A stretch of DNA of 5,559 nt, taken from positions 1-5,559 of the forward strand of contig NZ_LWHB01000173.1 of the NCBI RefSeq assembly GCF_001889065.1, read 5' to 3'. This stretch comes from Suttonella ornithocola. Lineage in GTDB: Bacteria > Pseudomonadota > Gammaproteobacteria > Cardiobacteriales > Cardiobacteriaceae. Positions 1 through 5,559 of the stretch are shown here, piece by piece. Made by a program: the position numbers and the translations under genes. The notes beneath the pieces were generated by a model. That model was not told where the DNA came from and did no database searches. It worked only from the letters and a program-made list of their open reading frames with translations. Within the stretch, counting starts at the first letter, position 1. Every line of letters starts with the position of its first letter.

Positions 1-2
1 GA

Positions 3-257
3 GAAGCACTGTTACCTGAGTTACCTAAAAACAGTGTAATTGTCATGGACAATGCCGCTTTTCATAAACGCAGTGATATTCAAGCAATCATTGAAGAGCA
101 TGGGCATGAGATAGTTTGGTTACCCCCTTATAGTCCAGACTTAAATCCCATTGAAAAGATGTGGGCTTGGATTAAGCAAATACGCAAAGAATGGCGGATG
201 GATTGTATTGATACTTTATTCTTTTATCTGCCTTGGATTGGATTGGGTTTTAGATGA
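3..257 (+). CDS. IS630-family DDE transposase, C-terminal part (5' end outside window)
   Basis: This is the last 84 residues of a transposase whose reading frame is open from base 3, so the gene enters from the left edge; the ATG at 45 is internal (the Met of VMDNAAFH), not a start. The motif VMDNAAFH carries the second catalytic aspartate and LPPYSPDLNPIEKMWAW carries the final glutamate of the DDE triad (E in NPIEKMW), the hallmark arrangement of the IS630/Tc1-mariner superfamily. The first aspartate and the N-terminal helix-turn-helix would lie outside the window. The enzyme cuts and joins the ends of its own insertion sequence, and the family usually inserts at TA dinucleotides. The frame closes at TGA 255-257 after a tail WIGLGFR. 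Whether the element is intact cannot be judged from here. Confidence 0.87.
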   Translation, partial: EALLPELPKNSVIVMDNAAFHKRSDIQAIIEEHGHEIVWLPPYSPDLNPIEKMWAWIKQIRKEWRMDCIDTLFFYLPWIGLGFR

Positions 258-259
258 TT

Positions 260-273
260 GCACTATAAAGTGC
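260..273. repeat. Short palindrome just after the transposase gene
   Basis: GCACT (260-264) and AGTGC (269-273) are perfect inverted copies around a 4-base centre. The palindrome lies 2 bp past the transposase stop, where the right end of an IS630-type element is expected, so it may belong to the terminal region of the element. The element boundary and its TA target duplication cannot be fixed without the left end. Confidence 0.35.
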
Positions 274-298
274 GTTCTAAATCGGTCTTTGATAGATG

Positions 299-331
299 TT
301 GTTATTCATGGATGAATTATTGATATAACAA
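299..331. repeat. Imperfect inverted repeat between transposase and MFS gene
   Basis: TTGTTAT (299-305) pairs with ATAACAA (325-331), and inside it ATTCAT (304-309) pairs with ATGAAT (312-317) around a 2-base turn. The two stems share bases 304-305, so a combined structure would lose a pair or two there and have a one-sided bulge. It lies in the 98-bp gap between two converging genes and could act as a weak terminator in either direction, but it is AT-rich and no clean T-run follows it. An IS-end role is an alternative. Confidence 0.35.
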
Positions 332-355
332 TAGTTAATTGAAAATATTTTATTT

Positions 356-1757
356 TTACCGATGAACCAAATTTTCACCATCGCGTTGATGAAGATGTGC
401 AAAAACCCATCCAGAGGTGAAGGTAATCATTCCAATAATGATAAAGGTATATTGAAAAGCACGATGTAGGTTACCGTCAGCAAGCCCGCTATTGTGAAAA
501 CCATTTAGCAATAATGCCCCCAAAGCAATACCAAAGCTAATGCCTAATTGTTGGTTGACCGCCATTAAGCTATTGCCGCTTCCCGCTTGCCAATCTCTAA
601 GGTCTGCTAGGGTTAAGGTATTCATTGCGGTAAATTGGATGGAGTTACATAAGCCCATAATAAAAAGTAAGGGTAAGAGCATCCATAAGGGAGTGTGCGC
701 ATTAGGAAGTGCTAATAGGGCGATAAGGGTGCCAATAATGCGTGTGTTATAAACCAATACTTTGCGATAACCAAAGGATTTCATCAGTGGCGCAACTAGG
801 GATTTACCAATCATTGCAGCTACGGCAATGGGGGCTAGCATCCATCCTGAGAGGACAGCATCGTAACCAAATGCCACTTGTAGTAATAAAGGAAGTAGAA
901 AGGGAACCGCATTCATGCCAAGCCGACTAATAATGCTGCCAGAGATTCCTAAACGGTAGGTCCGAACCTTCCATAGGTTAGGTGCATAGATAGCATCGGG
1001 TGCCCTCCGTGCGTACTGCCAATAAAGGTAAAGGCATATTCCACCAGCTACAGCACAAATGATGCCAAAAAGACGCGAAGCGGGATGCAGAATGGTTTCA
1101 ACAAATAAGGTAAGTCCTGCCGCTCCACCACTAAAAAGCAAAAATCCAGCATAATCTAGGTGAACGTGTTGGGTATCTGTGGCGCGAAAGTTGGGCATCA
1201 GTTTTAAGGTCATCCATAAGCCTGCCAAGCCGATGGGAACATTGATAAGGAATATCCAATGCCAACTGGCATAATCGACTAGGTAACCGCCCACTAATGG
1301 TCCAAGCACTGGACCGAGAAGTGCAGGGGTGACGACATAGTTCATAACGGGTAGGAGGCGATCTTTGGGATAGGCGCGCATGATGACTAATCTCGGAACG
1401 GGCATTAACATTGCGCCACCCATGCCTTGGACAACTCGACCAAATACGAGCATTGATAAGCTAGGTGCAGCTGCACAAAGCAGTGAGCCAAAGATAAATA
1501 GTGCCATAGAAACGACAAAAACGCGCTGCGTTCCATAGCGATCACATAAGTAGCCAAATAAGGGCATCAGTAAGGCTAAAGTGAGTGCATAGGAGATAAT
1601 AGCAGATTGCATGTTTAAGGGCGGATTGCTGTAAGTCTTCCGCCATTTTTGGAAGCGCGGTATTTAGGATGGTGGCATCCAGTAATTGCATAAATACCGC
1701 AATTGCGAGTAGGGCAGGTAGCCAACGAGAAAGAGAAGAAGGAACGGTGGTATGCAT
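356..1757 (-). pseudogene. MdtD-like MFS exporter (DHA2 family), frameshifted near codon 48
   Basis: This is an inner-membrane proton-driven exporter of the EmrB/MdtD (DHA2) type. It is split into two frames. Residues 1-47 start at ATG 1757-1755 and contain the first membrane helix with the family signature LDATILNTALP (residues 26-36); this frame then runs to a stop at 1542. The rest is read in the other frame at 356-1612: motif A GYLCDRYG (about residues 68-75 of the repaired protein), motif B RVVQGMGGAMLMPVPR, motif C TPALLGPVLGPLVGG and the MdtD-like YASWHWIFLINVPIG. Removing one A from the AAA at 1614-1616 joins them as SALNMQSAIISYALT, matching the MdtD pattern, and gives 466 aa, close to the 471 aa of E. 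coli MdtD as I recall it. No ribosome site precedes the ATG at 1612, so separate translation of the large fragment looks unlikely. The gene starts 13 bp after gpsA and has only a weak purine-rich leader, so it probably depends on the secB-gpsA transcript. The substrate cannot be predicted. The family call is firm; whether the break is real is not. Confidence 0.82.
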
Positions 1758-1770
1758 ACGACTTTTCTTT

Positions 1771-2764
1771 TTAAGGCGTTTCTTGTTTTAACTTCCGAGT
1801 GGTTAGGTTGGTAACCGCTTGTGCTAAACTGATTTTCCCAGAAAGTAAGTGGTGAATATGCTCAACAATCGGCATACGAATATTGTGCCGGCAAGCTAGT
1901 ACCCACGTATCATGCGCGGCACCTTCCCCTTCAACGACTTGTCCGATTTCAGCTTTGGCTTGTTCTGCTGTTTTGCCCTGACCTAGAGCCAGACCAAATC
2001 GTCGATTACGAGATTGGTTGTCTGTTGCGGTCAGAACCAAATCACCCATTCCAGCTAAACCAGCTAAGGTTTGTGGCGAAGCGCCTAGGGCTTCGGCTAA
2101 ACGCGTGGTTTCATGTAGTCCGCGAGTAATAAGAGCGGCTCGTGTATTTGCACCACAACCTAATCCGTCAGCAATGCCAGTGGCAATAGCGATAATGTTT
2201 TTGACGGCTCCACCAATTTGTGCACCGATGATGTCGTTACTGGTATAACATAAAAAATTGGTACGATGAAAGGGGCGAGCAAAGGGTTCTGGTTGATGTC
2301 CCGTTGCTGCCGCGATAGTCACAGCAGTTGGTTGTCCGGCGGCGACTTCTTTGGCAAAACTTGGTCCAGCTAATATCGCATGCGGATGTTGTTGCCCAAA
2401 ATGTTCAGTAAATACGCTGGATAAAAGTCGTCCCGTACCATGCTCAAAACCCTTAATTGCCCACAAAACAGGGGTTTTTTGAATATAAGGTGCAATTTGT
2501 GTCAAGAGCGGGGAAAAATGTTCACTCGGAACCACCATTAAGAGGAGTTCTGCATTTGTTAAGGCAGTAGGAAGGTTATCAGTGGGATAAAGGGTGTCAG
2601 GAAAAAAAAACGCCCGGCAAATAGCGGGCGTTTTCATGGTTTTGAGTGAGTTGAGCAATATGCTCAGGACGATGTCCCCATAAGCGGACAGTATGTCCAC
2701 CTCTTGCCAGCTGAAGCGCAAGTGCAGTTCCCCAACTACCTGCGCCCAAAACAGCGATATTCAT
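1771..2764 (-). pseudogene. gpsA: NAD(P)H-dependent glycerol-3-phosphate dehydrogenase, frameshifted in a T9 run
   Basis: GpsA reduces dihydroxyacetone phosphate to sn-glycerol-3-phosphate in the cytoplasm, the entry step to phospholipid backbones. The true start is ATG 2764-2762: it gives MNIAVLGAGSWGTALAL, with the Rossmann GxGxWG nucleotide-binding motif at residues 7-12. This frame runs through YLPGV and then stops at TGA 2599-2597 after 55 residues, because the coding strand has nine T at 2610-2602. With eight T it continues as VFFPDTLYPTDN and gives a normal 330-aa protein. The C-terminal part contains WAIKGFE, GPSFAKE, GGAVKN with the catalytic lysine (about K188) and TDNQSRNRRFG. The long open frame 1771-2721 begins with about 37 out-of-frame residues and lacks the Rossmann motif, so it is not a plausible alternative start. 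The ATG overlaps the secB stop (TAATG) and has no good Shine-Dalgarno, suggesting translational coupling. Since the gene is usually essential, sequencing error or slippage is as likely as decay. Confidence 0.9.
2602..2634 (-). terminator. Intrinsic-terminator-like hairpin plus T9 inside gpsA
   Basis: On the gpsA coding strand, AAAACGCCCG (2634-2625) and CGGGCGTTTT (2616-2607) are perfect 10-bp complements around an 8-base loop (2624-2617). The 3' arm runs straight into the T9 tract (2610-2602). A 6-bp all-GC stem followed by T9 is the classic Rho-independent terminator layout, yet it covers codons 44-54 of gpsA, where the encoded ENARYLPGV is conserved family sequence. It could cause pausing, partial termination of gpsA and the exporter, or RNA polymerase slippage. 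Active translation would hinder hairpin formation. The structure is certain in the sequence; its function is inference. Confidence 0.5.
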
Positions 2765-3237
2765 TATGCTTGACCACTTTGAGCGCTTTCTTGCTGCGCT
2801 TGTTGTAATTTGTGCTGATAAATGGCATCAAAGTTTACTGGTTGTAAATAAAGCGGTGGGAAGCCAGCACGGTTGATTGCGCTGCTGATAACTTCTCTTG
2901 CGTAAGGATAAAGTGTTGTTGGGCAATAGACGTTTAAGGCATGATGGAGTTGCGCAGGCTCAAGACCTTGAATTTCAAAAACGCCACTTTGTTGGACTTC
3001 GGTGAGGTAAATGCTCTTTTCAGTTTTTTCATCTTTAGCTGTCACGGTTAATCGAAGTTTGACAGCGTAATAGCCTTCTTCTTTTAATTCTTCAATTTCG
3101 TGTGTTACGCCTAAGCTGATTTCTGGAGAAAGTTCTTCTTGGAAAACGTGTGGGGCATTAGGCACTTCAACAGAAATATCATCGACATAGAGTTTACGAA
3201 TTTCTAATAGGATGGCTTGTTGTTCTTGTTCGCTCAT
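2764..3237 (-). CDS. secB: Protein-export chaperone SecB
   Basis: SecB is a cytoplasmic tetrameric chaperone that keeps precursor proteins unfolded and hands them to SecA for export through SecYEG. The 157-residue product has the usual family length and recognisable blocks in order: VEVPNAPHVFQEE (about 23-35), LRLTVTAKDE, EVQQSGVFEIQG (80-91), YCPTTLYPYARE (104-115) and the C-terminal FPPLYLQPVNFDAIY (126-140), followed by a Gln-rich polar tail. The start ATG 3237-3235 is preceded by GAGG at 3246-3243 with 5-base spacing, a good ribosome site. The stop TAA shares its last base with the gpsA start. A secB-gpsA pair is also found in E. coli, though the neighbours grxC and cysE are not seen here. 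The gene lies 66 bp after mgtE and probably has its own promoter. Confidence 0.97.
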   Translation of the reverse strand: MSEQEQQAILLEIRKLYVDDISVEVPNAPHVFQEELSPEISLGVTHEIEELKEEGYYAVKLRLTVTAKDEKTEKSIYLTEVQQSGVFEIQGLEPAQLHHALNVYCPTTLYPYAREVISSAINRAGFPPLYLQPVNFDAIYQHKLQQAQQESAQSGQA

Positions 3238-3271
3238 GGGTTCCTCGTTTTGTTTGATAAAAGATAATGAA

Positions 3272-3280
3272 ATTGTATCA
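3272..3280 (-). promoter_or_regulatory. Candidate extended -10 promoter for secB-gpsA-exporter
   Basis: On the minus strand TGA-TACAAT matches the extended -10 pattern TGn-TATAAT at 8 of 9 positions, counting the free n. It would start transcription near 3265, giving a leader of about 28 bases that contains the secB ribosome site. There is no good -35 box at 16-18 bp, which extended -10 promoters tolerate. The region is AT-rich, so a chance match is possible. Confidence 0.4.
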
Positions 3281-3303
3281 TCTTATAAGGCTATATCGTG
3301 ATT

Positions 3304-4671
3304 TTATAAGAAAATTGAAGCCAATCCTAATAAAACTAGAAATCCTACCACATCGGTAACGGTTGTCAGAATGACGGAACCTGCCAGTGCAGGATCGATT
3401 TTTAGTTTGTTTAAAATCAGCGGAATAATAACCCCCGATAATGCCGCGAAAAGCAGGTTAACAAAAATAGCCACAAACACGATAAGTGCAAGATTGGCTT
3501 GTCCAAACCAAACAATCGCAATTGCCGCAGTAACTAGTCCCCAAACTAAGCCACCAATAATGCTAATGAGTAGCTCGCGTAAGAGTAATGACCAAGCGTT
3601 CGCACCCTCAATTTGTCCCAATGCAATGCCTCGAATAATAATGGTGAGTGACTGTGAACCCGCAATGCCACCCATGCTAGCAACAACAGGGGAAAGGGCT
3701 GCTAATGCGACTACTTTTTCAATGGTATCACCAAAGGCATTGATGACAGAAGCTGCTGCTAAAGCGGTAATAAGGTTAACCCCCAGCCAAACGCTTCGAC
3801 TAATCGCTGCTTTATGAATAGGCGCAAAGGTATCGACTTCTTCATCCATACCGGCTGTTTGCATGAGTAAGCGCTCGGATTCTTCTTGGATATAATCCAC
3901 GACATCATCAACGGTTACGCGTCCAACGAGTTGTTCGTTCTCATTTAAAACGGCTGCTGAAACGAGATCATGTTCTCGGAAAAGTCGCGCAACTTGTTGT
4001 CCTGGCATATTCACGTCTAAAGCAACAAAATCTGTATTCATCACTTCACGCATGGAAAGGTTATTATCTGCGGTGAGCAAATGTGTTAGGATAACTTCCC
4101 CTTGTAGATGACCTTCTCTATCAACAACGAAAATTTTATTGGTTACATCTGGTAAGGTATCCATACGGCGAAGGTAACGAATAACGGTTTGTACTAAGGT
4201 TTCAGGACGCACAGAAATAGGGTCGGTATTCATCATCCCGCCAGCGCTATCTTCATCATATTCTAGAATTTGTGTGAGACGTTCGCGTTGGGCTTCATCA
4301 AAAGAAGCCATCAGTTTTAAGGCAACATCGTCTGGAATATCTTGTAAGAAGTCGACTAAGTCATCCTCATCCATAGAGCCAGCGGTTTGAACCAGCTCTT
4401 CATGGCTCATATCATCGACGATATCTTCTAAGACAGATTCAGAAAGATGCGCTAAAACATCCCCACCGTATTCGCTATCAACGGCTTCCCACACTTGCTC
4501 ACGTTCTGTCGGTGGCAGGGACTCTAGCATCCGCGCAATTTCAGCAGGCGCAAGTTCGTTAACAATTTCGCTAACTTCTTCTAAGTCTTCTTCATGCAGC
4601 GCATCGCGCACTTGCGTTAAGGGGGTAATGTTGATTTCTTCTTCGCGTTCAGCAGGTTCAAATTCAGTCAT
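3304..4671 (-). CDS. mgtE: Magnesium transporter MgtE
   Basis: MgtE is a homodimeric inner-membrane Mg2+ channel gated by its own cytoplasmic domains, which bind Mg2+ and close the pore when internal Mg2+ is high. The 455-residue product has the full architecture: an acidic N-terminal helical domain (about 20-137; LAPAEIARMLESLPP, then DEDDLVDFLQDIPDD), the link DEDSAGGMMNTDP (139-151), two CBS domains (about 148-205 and 208-265), the acidic gating-helix region IQEESERL, and five membrane helices from about 293 to 454. Pore motifs are SPVVASMGGIAGSQS (327-341) and TTVTDVVGF, with the conserved pore aspartate at D440. The start ATG 4671-4669 follows a G-run (4682-4678) at 6-base spacing, which may serve as ribosome site. 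The predicted leader is only about 30 bases, too short for an M-box Mg2+ riboswitch, so control is probably at the protein level. Nothing is missing or broken. Confidence 0.96.
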   Translation of the reverse strand: MTEFEPAEREEEINITPLTQVRDALHEEDLEEVSEIVNELAPAEIARMLESLPPTEREQVWEAVDSEYGGDVLAHLSESVLEDIVDDMSHEELVQTAGSMDEDDLVDFLQDIPDDVALKLMASFDEAQRERLTQILEYDEDSAGGMMNTDPISVRPETLVQTVIRYLRRMDTLPDVTNKIFVVDREGHLQGEVILTHLLTADNNLSMREVMNTDFVALDVNMPGQQVARLFREHDLVSAAVLNENEQLVGRVTVDDVVDYIQEESERLLMQTAGMDEEVDTFAPIHKAAISRSVWLGVNLITALAAASVINAFGDTIEKVVALAALSPVVASMGGIAGSQSLTIIIRGIALGQIEGANAWSLLLRELLISIIGGLVWGLVTAAIAIVWFGQANLALIVFVAIFVNLLFAALSGVIIPLILNKLKIDPALAGSVILTTVTDVVGFLVLLGLASIFL

Positions 4672-4709
4672 ATCGCGCCCCCGATAAAAATTGGGATATC
4701 CTAATGTTT

Positions 4710-4738
4710 TTTAGAAAAATTGCTAGTGTTAAAGTCAA
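4710..4738 (-). promoter_or_regulatory. Candidate sigma-70 promoter for mgtE
   Basis: On the minus strand, -35 TTGACT (4738-4733, 5 of 6 consensus) is followed after exactly 17 bp by -10 TCTAAA (4715-4710, 4 of 6). Transcription would start near 4703, close to the palindrome GGATATCC (4694-4701), about 32 bases before the mgtE ATG. The palindrome could be an operator, but nothing in the sequence identifies a regulator. Confidence 0.55.
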
Positions 4739-4826
4739 AAGTTACTTTGTTTTTCTATGAATATCTGGTCAGAATGTAAAAAAAACGTTTGTGGTTTAAA
4801 AGTATGCGCTATGCCAGATTTGGCTT

Positions 4827-4837
4827 TATAGTATAAA
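4827..4837 (+). promoter_or_regulatory. Possible -10 region for the DUF4442 gene
   Basis: Two overlapping -10-like hexamers, TATAGT (4827-4832) and TATAAA (4832-4837), each match 5 of 6 consensus bases. No convincing -35 box lies 16-18 bp upstream. Transcription from either would begin around 4839-4844, which fits translation starting at 4891 and argues against the ATG at 4843, since that would leave almost no leader. Confidence 0.3.
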
Positions 4838-4874
4838 AATTAATGTTAACCGTTAGGCTGATTCAAAGAGATAT

Positions 4875-4879
4875 AGGAG
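4875..4879 (+). promoter_or_regulatory. Ribosome binding site favouring the start at 4891
   Basis: AGGAG lies 11 bases before ATG 4891. The spacing is a little long but usable. The earlier in-frame ATG at 4843 has only AT-rich sequence in front of it and no purine-rich site, so this motif decides the start choice. Confidence 0.5.
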
Positions 4880-4890
4880 AAATAGCGTCA

Positions 4891-5370
4891 ATGCAATGGT
4901 GGTTTAAATATCCTGAATTAATGCGTCGTTCTTTTAATTTATGGCCGCCTTTTTGGCTAACAGGTATTAAAGTTGAAAAGGTCGCCCCCGATTATTCATA
5001 TGCCCGCGTGAAATTAAAATGGCGACCATGGACAAGAAATCTAAATGGCTCGCAATTTGGCGGTAGTTTATTTTCAATGACTGACCCGATTTATACTACT
5101 TTGCTGCTTGCCCGATTAGGGATTAAGCGTTATTACGTTTGGGATCAAGCAGCAGAAATTGTTTTTAAGAAGCCGGCTTATGGTGCGGTATGGTTTGAGG
5201 CAGAAGTATCAGATGCGTTTATTGAAGACATTCGCCAACAAACCGCTAGTGGAGAAAAATATTTGCCTAAAGTGGTGAATCGATTAGTTAATAAAAATGG
5301 TGATTTAATTGCAGAGGTGAATCGTACCTTATATGTGCGTTTGCGTCCTGCTTTTCGACCTAAACAATAG
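4891..5370 (+). CDS. DUF4442 domain protein, hotdog-fold thioesterase-like
   Basis: The product resembles the DUF4442 family (hotdog-fold, thioesterase-like proteins, often annotated as acyl-CoA thioesterase or tetrameric acyl-CoA thioesterase). The start at 4891 gives 159 aa and the typical family opening MQWWFKYPELMRRSFNLWPP; the in-frame ATG at 4843 would add 16 residues (MLTVRLIQRDIGEIAS) that look unlike the family and lack a ribosome site. Family blocks visible are PPFWLTGIKVEKVAPDYSYA (19-38), the conserved core GSQFGGSLFSMTDPIY (53-68), VWDQAAEIVFKKPAYG (83-98), SGEKYLPKVV and the closing strand NRTLYVRLR. The substrate is unknown, and thioesterase activity is inferred from the fold only. 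The gene is divergent from mgtE with a 219-bp gap and appears to stand alone. It is complete, ending at TAG 5368-5370. Confidence 0.88.
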   Translation: MQWWFKYPELMRRSFNLWPPFWLTGIKVEKVAPDYSYARVKLKWRPWTRNLNGSQFGGSLFSMTDPIYTTLLLARLGIKRYYVWDQAAEIVFKKPAYGAVWFEAEVSDAFIEDIRQQTASGEKYLPKVVNRLVNKNGDLIAEVNRTLYVRLRPAFRPKQ

Positions 5371-5432
5371 AAATCATAATTCTCTATTGTTAGCTATATA
5401 AATATCATACGAACTTTAAATGAAATTATGAT
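5363..5432 (+). repeat. Two interlocked inverted repeats at the 3' end of the DUF4442 gene
   Basis: AACAATAGA (5363-5371, containing the TAG stop) is perfectly complementary to TCTATTGTT (5383-5391), leaving an 11-base loop. That loop contains ATCATAATT (5373-5381), which is itself perfectly complementary to AATTATGAT at 5424-5432. The RNA could form a hairpin, or a pseudoknot if both stems form together. No T-run follows the first stem, so it is not a standard Rho-independent terminator. In sequence this AT-rich, one such 9-bp match could well be chance. Confidence 0.4.
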
Positions 5433-5559
5433 GTTTATTTGAAGGTTGTATTTAATATCTAGTAATTTTTTAGTTAAATTATTTTTTTAATAAGTTGATG
5501 AGTTTATTGAGATAAAGATTTTTAATATTAAATAGAAATAAAAAATATTTAATTTTATA
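5433..5559. other. Very AT-rich intergenic tail
   Basis: By my count 16 of 127 bases are G or C, about 13%. There are repeated A and T runs, no open frame with a start and ribosome site, and no recognisable RNA gene. It may be the promoter region of a gene beyond the right edge, or decayed sequence. Confidence 0.6.

Noticed and set aside
268..276. AAGTGCGTT resembling the Haemophilus DNA uptake signal (8 of 9 bases)
   Set aside because: I see only one occurrence and it overlaps the palindrome next to the IS; nothing else suggests Pasteurellaceae.
540..930. Small plus-strand open frames at 540-752 and 742-930
   Set aside because: They are antisense to the MFS gene, overlap conserved transporter sequence, and resemble no protein family I know.
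2018..2248. Plus-strand open frame of 76 residues
   Set aside because: Antisense shadow of the conserved GpsA catalytic region.
1771..2721. Reading 1771-2721 as an intact 316-aa GpsA
   Set aside because: Its first 37 or so residues are out-of-frame translation of the true N-terminus; the GxGxWG motif lies in the other frame starting at 2764.
3282..3310. CTTATAA/TTATAAG inverted repeat between mgtE and secB as a terminator
   Set aside because: The 7-bp stem has only one GC pair, a 15-base loop and no T-run in the mgtE direction; too weak to call.
3371..3817. Plus-strand open frame of 148 residues
   Set aside because: Antisense shadow of the MgtE membrane domain; the minus-strand protein is clearly the real one.
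4672..4842. M-box (ykoK) Mg2+ riboswitch upstream of mgtE
   Set aside because: The likely transcript leader is about 30 bases, too short for that fold, and I see none of its elements.
4843..4890. Start of the DUF4442 gene at ATG 4843
   Set aside because: No ribosome site precedes it, it sits almost on the candidate transcription start, and the extra 16 residues do not resemble the family N-terminus.

Overview
The window reads as a piece of a gammaproteobacterial chromosome with moderately low GC. SecB and GpsA are typical proteobacterial housekeeping proteins encoded side by side, and the MgtE, the MdtD-like transporter and the DUF4442 protein all resemble gammaproteobacterial forms. A member of Cardiobacteriales or a similar AT-leaning group would fit, but that placement is a guess; no rRNA or other strong marker is present.

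Layout. The left edge (3-257, + strand) is the C-terminal end of an IS630-type DDE transposase. A 98-bp gap with short inverted repeats follows. From 356 to 4671 everything lies on the minus strand. Read in the direction of transcription the order is mgtE (Mg2+ channel), secB (export chaperone), gpsA (glycerol-3-phosphate dehydrogenase), then an MdtD-like DHA2-family MFS exporter. secB and gpsA overlap by one base (TAATG) and the exporter begins 13 bp after gpsA, so these three look co-transcribed, with a candidate extended -10 promoter just before secB. mgtE has its own good promoter candidate at 4710-4738. Divergent from mgtE is a DUF4442 hotdog-fold thioesterase-like gene (+ strand, 4891-5370). 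The window ends in 127 bp of about 13% GC with no gene.

The unusual point is that two adjacent genes are broken as written. gpsA has one base too many in a run of nine T (coding strand) at codons 52-54; eight T would give a normal 330-aa GpsA. The same run is the tail of a perfect GC-rich hairpin, so the site looks exactly like an intrinsic terminator inside the gene. The exporter has one base too many in an AAA at codon 48; removing it gives a 466-aa MdtD-like protein. The possible explanations are sequencing error, real gene decay, or, for gpsA, RNA polymerase slippage or attenuation at the hairpin/T9 site. gpsA usually supplies the backbone for phospholipids, so true loss would be surprising. 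I see no CRISPR array, tRNA, rRNA or defence system; apart from the gpsA site this is an ordinary housekeeping region next to an insertion sequence.
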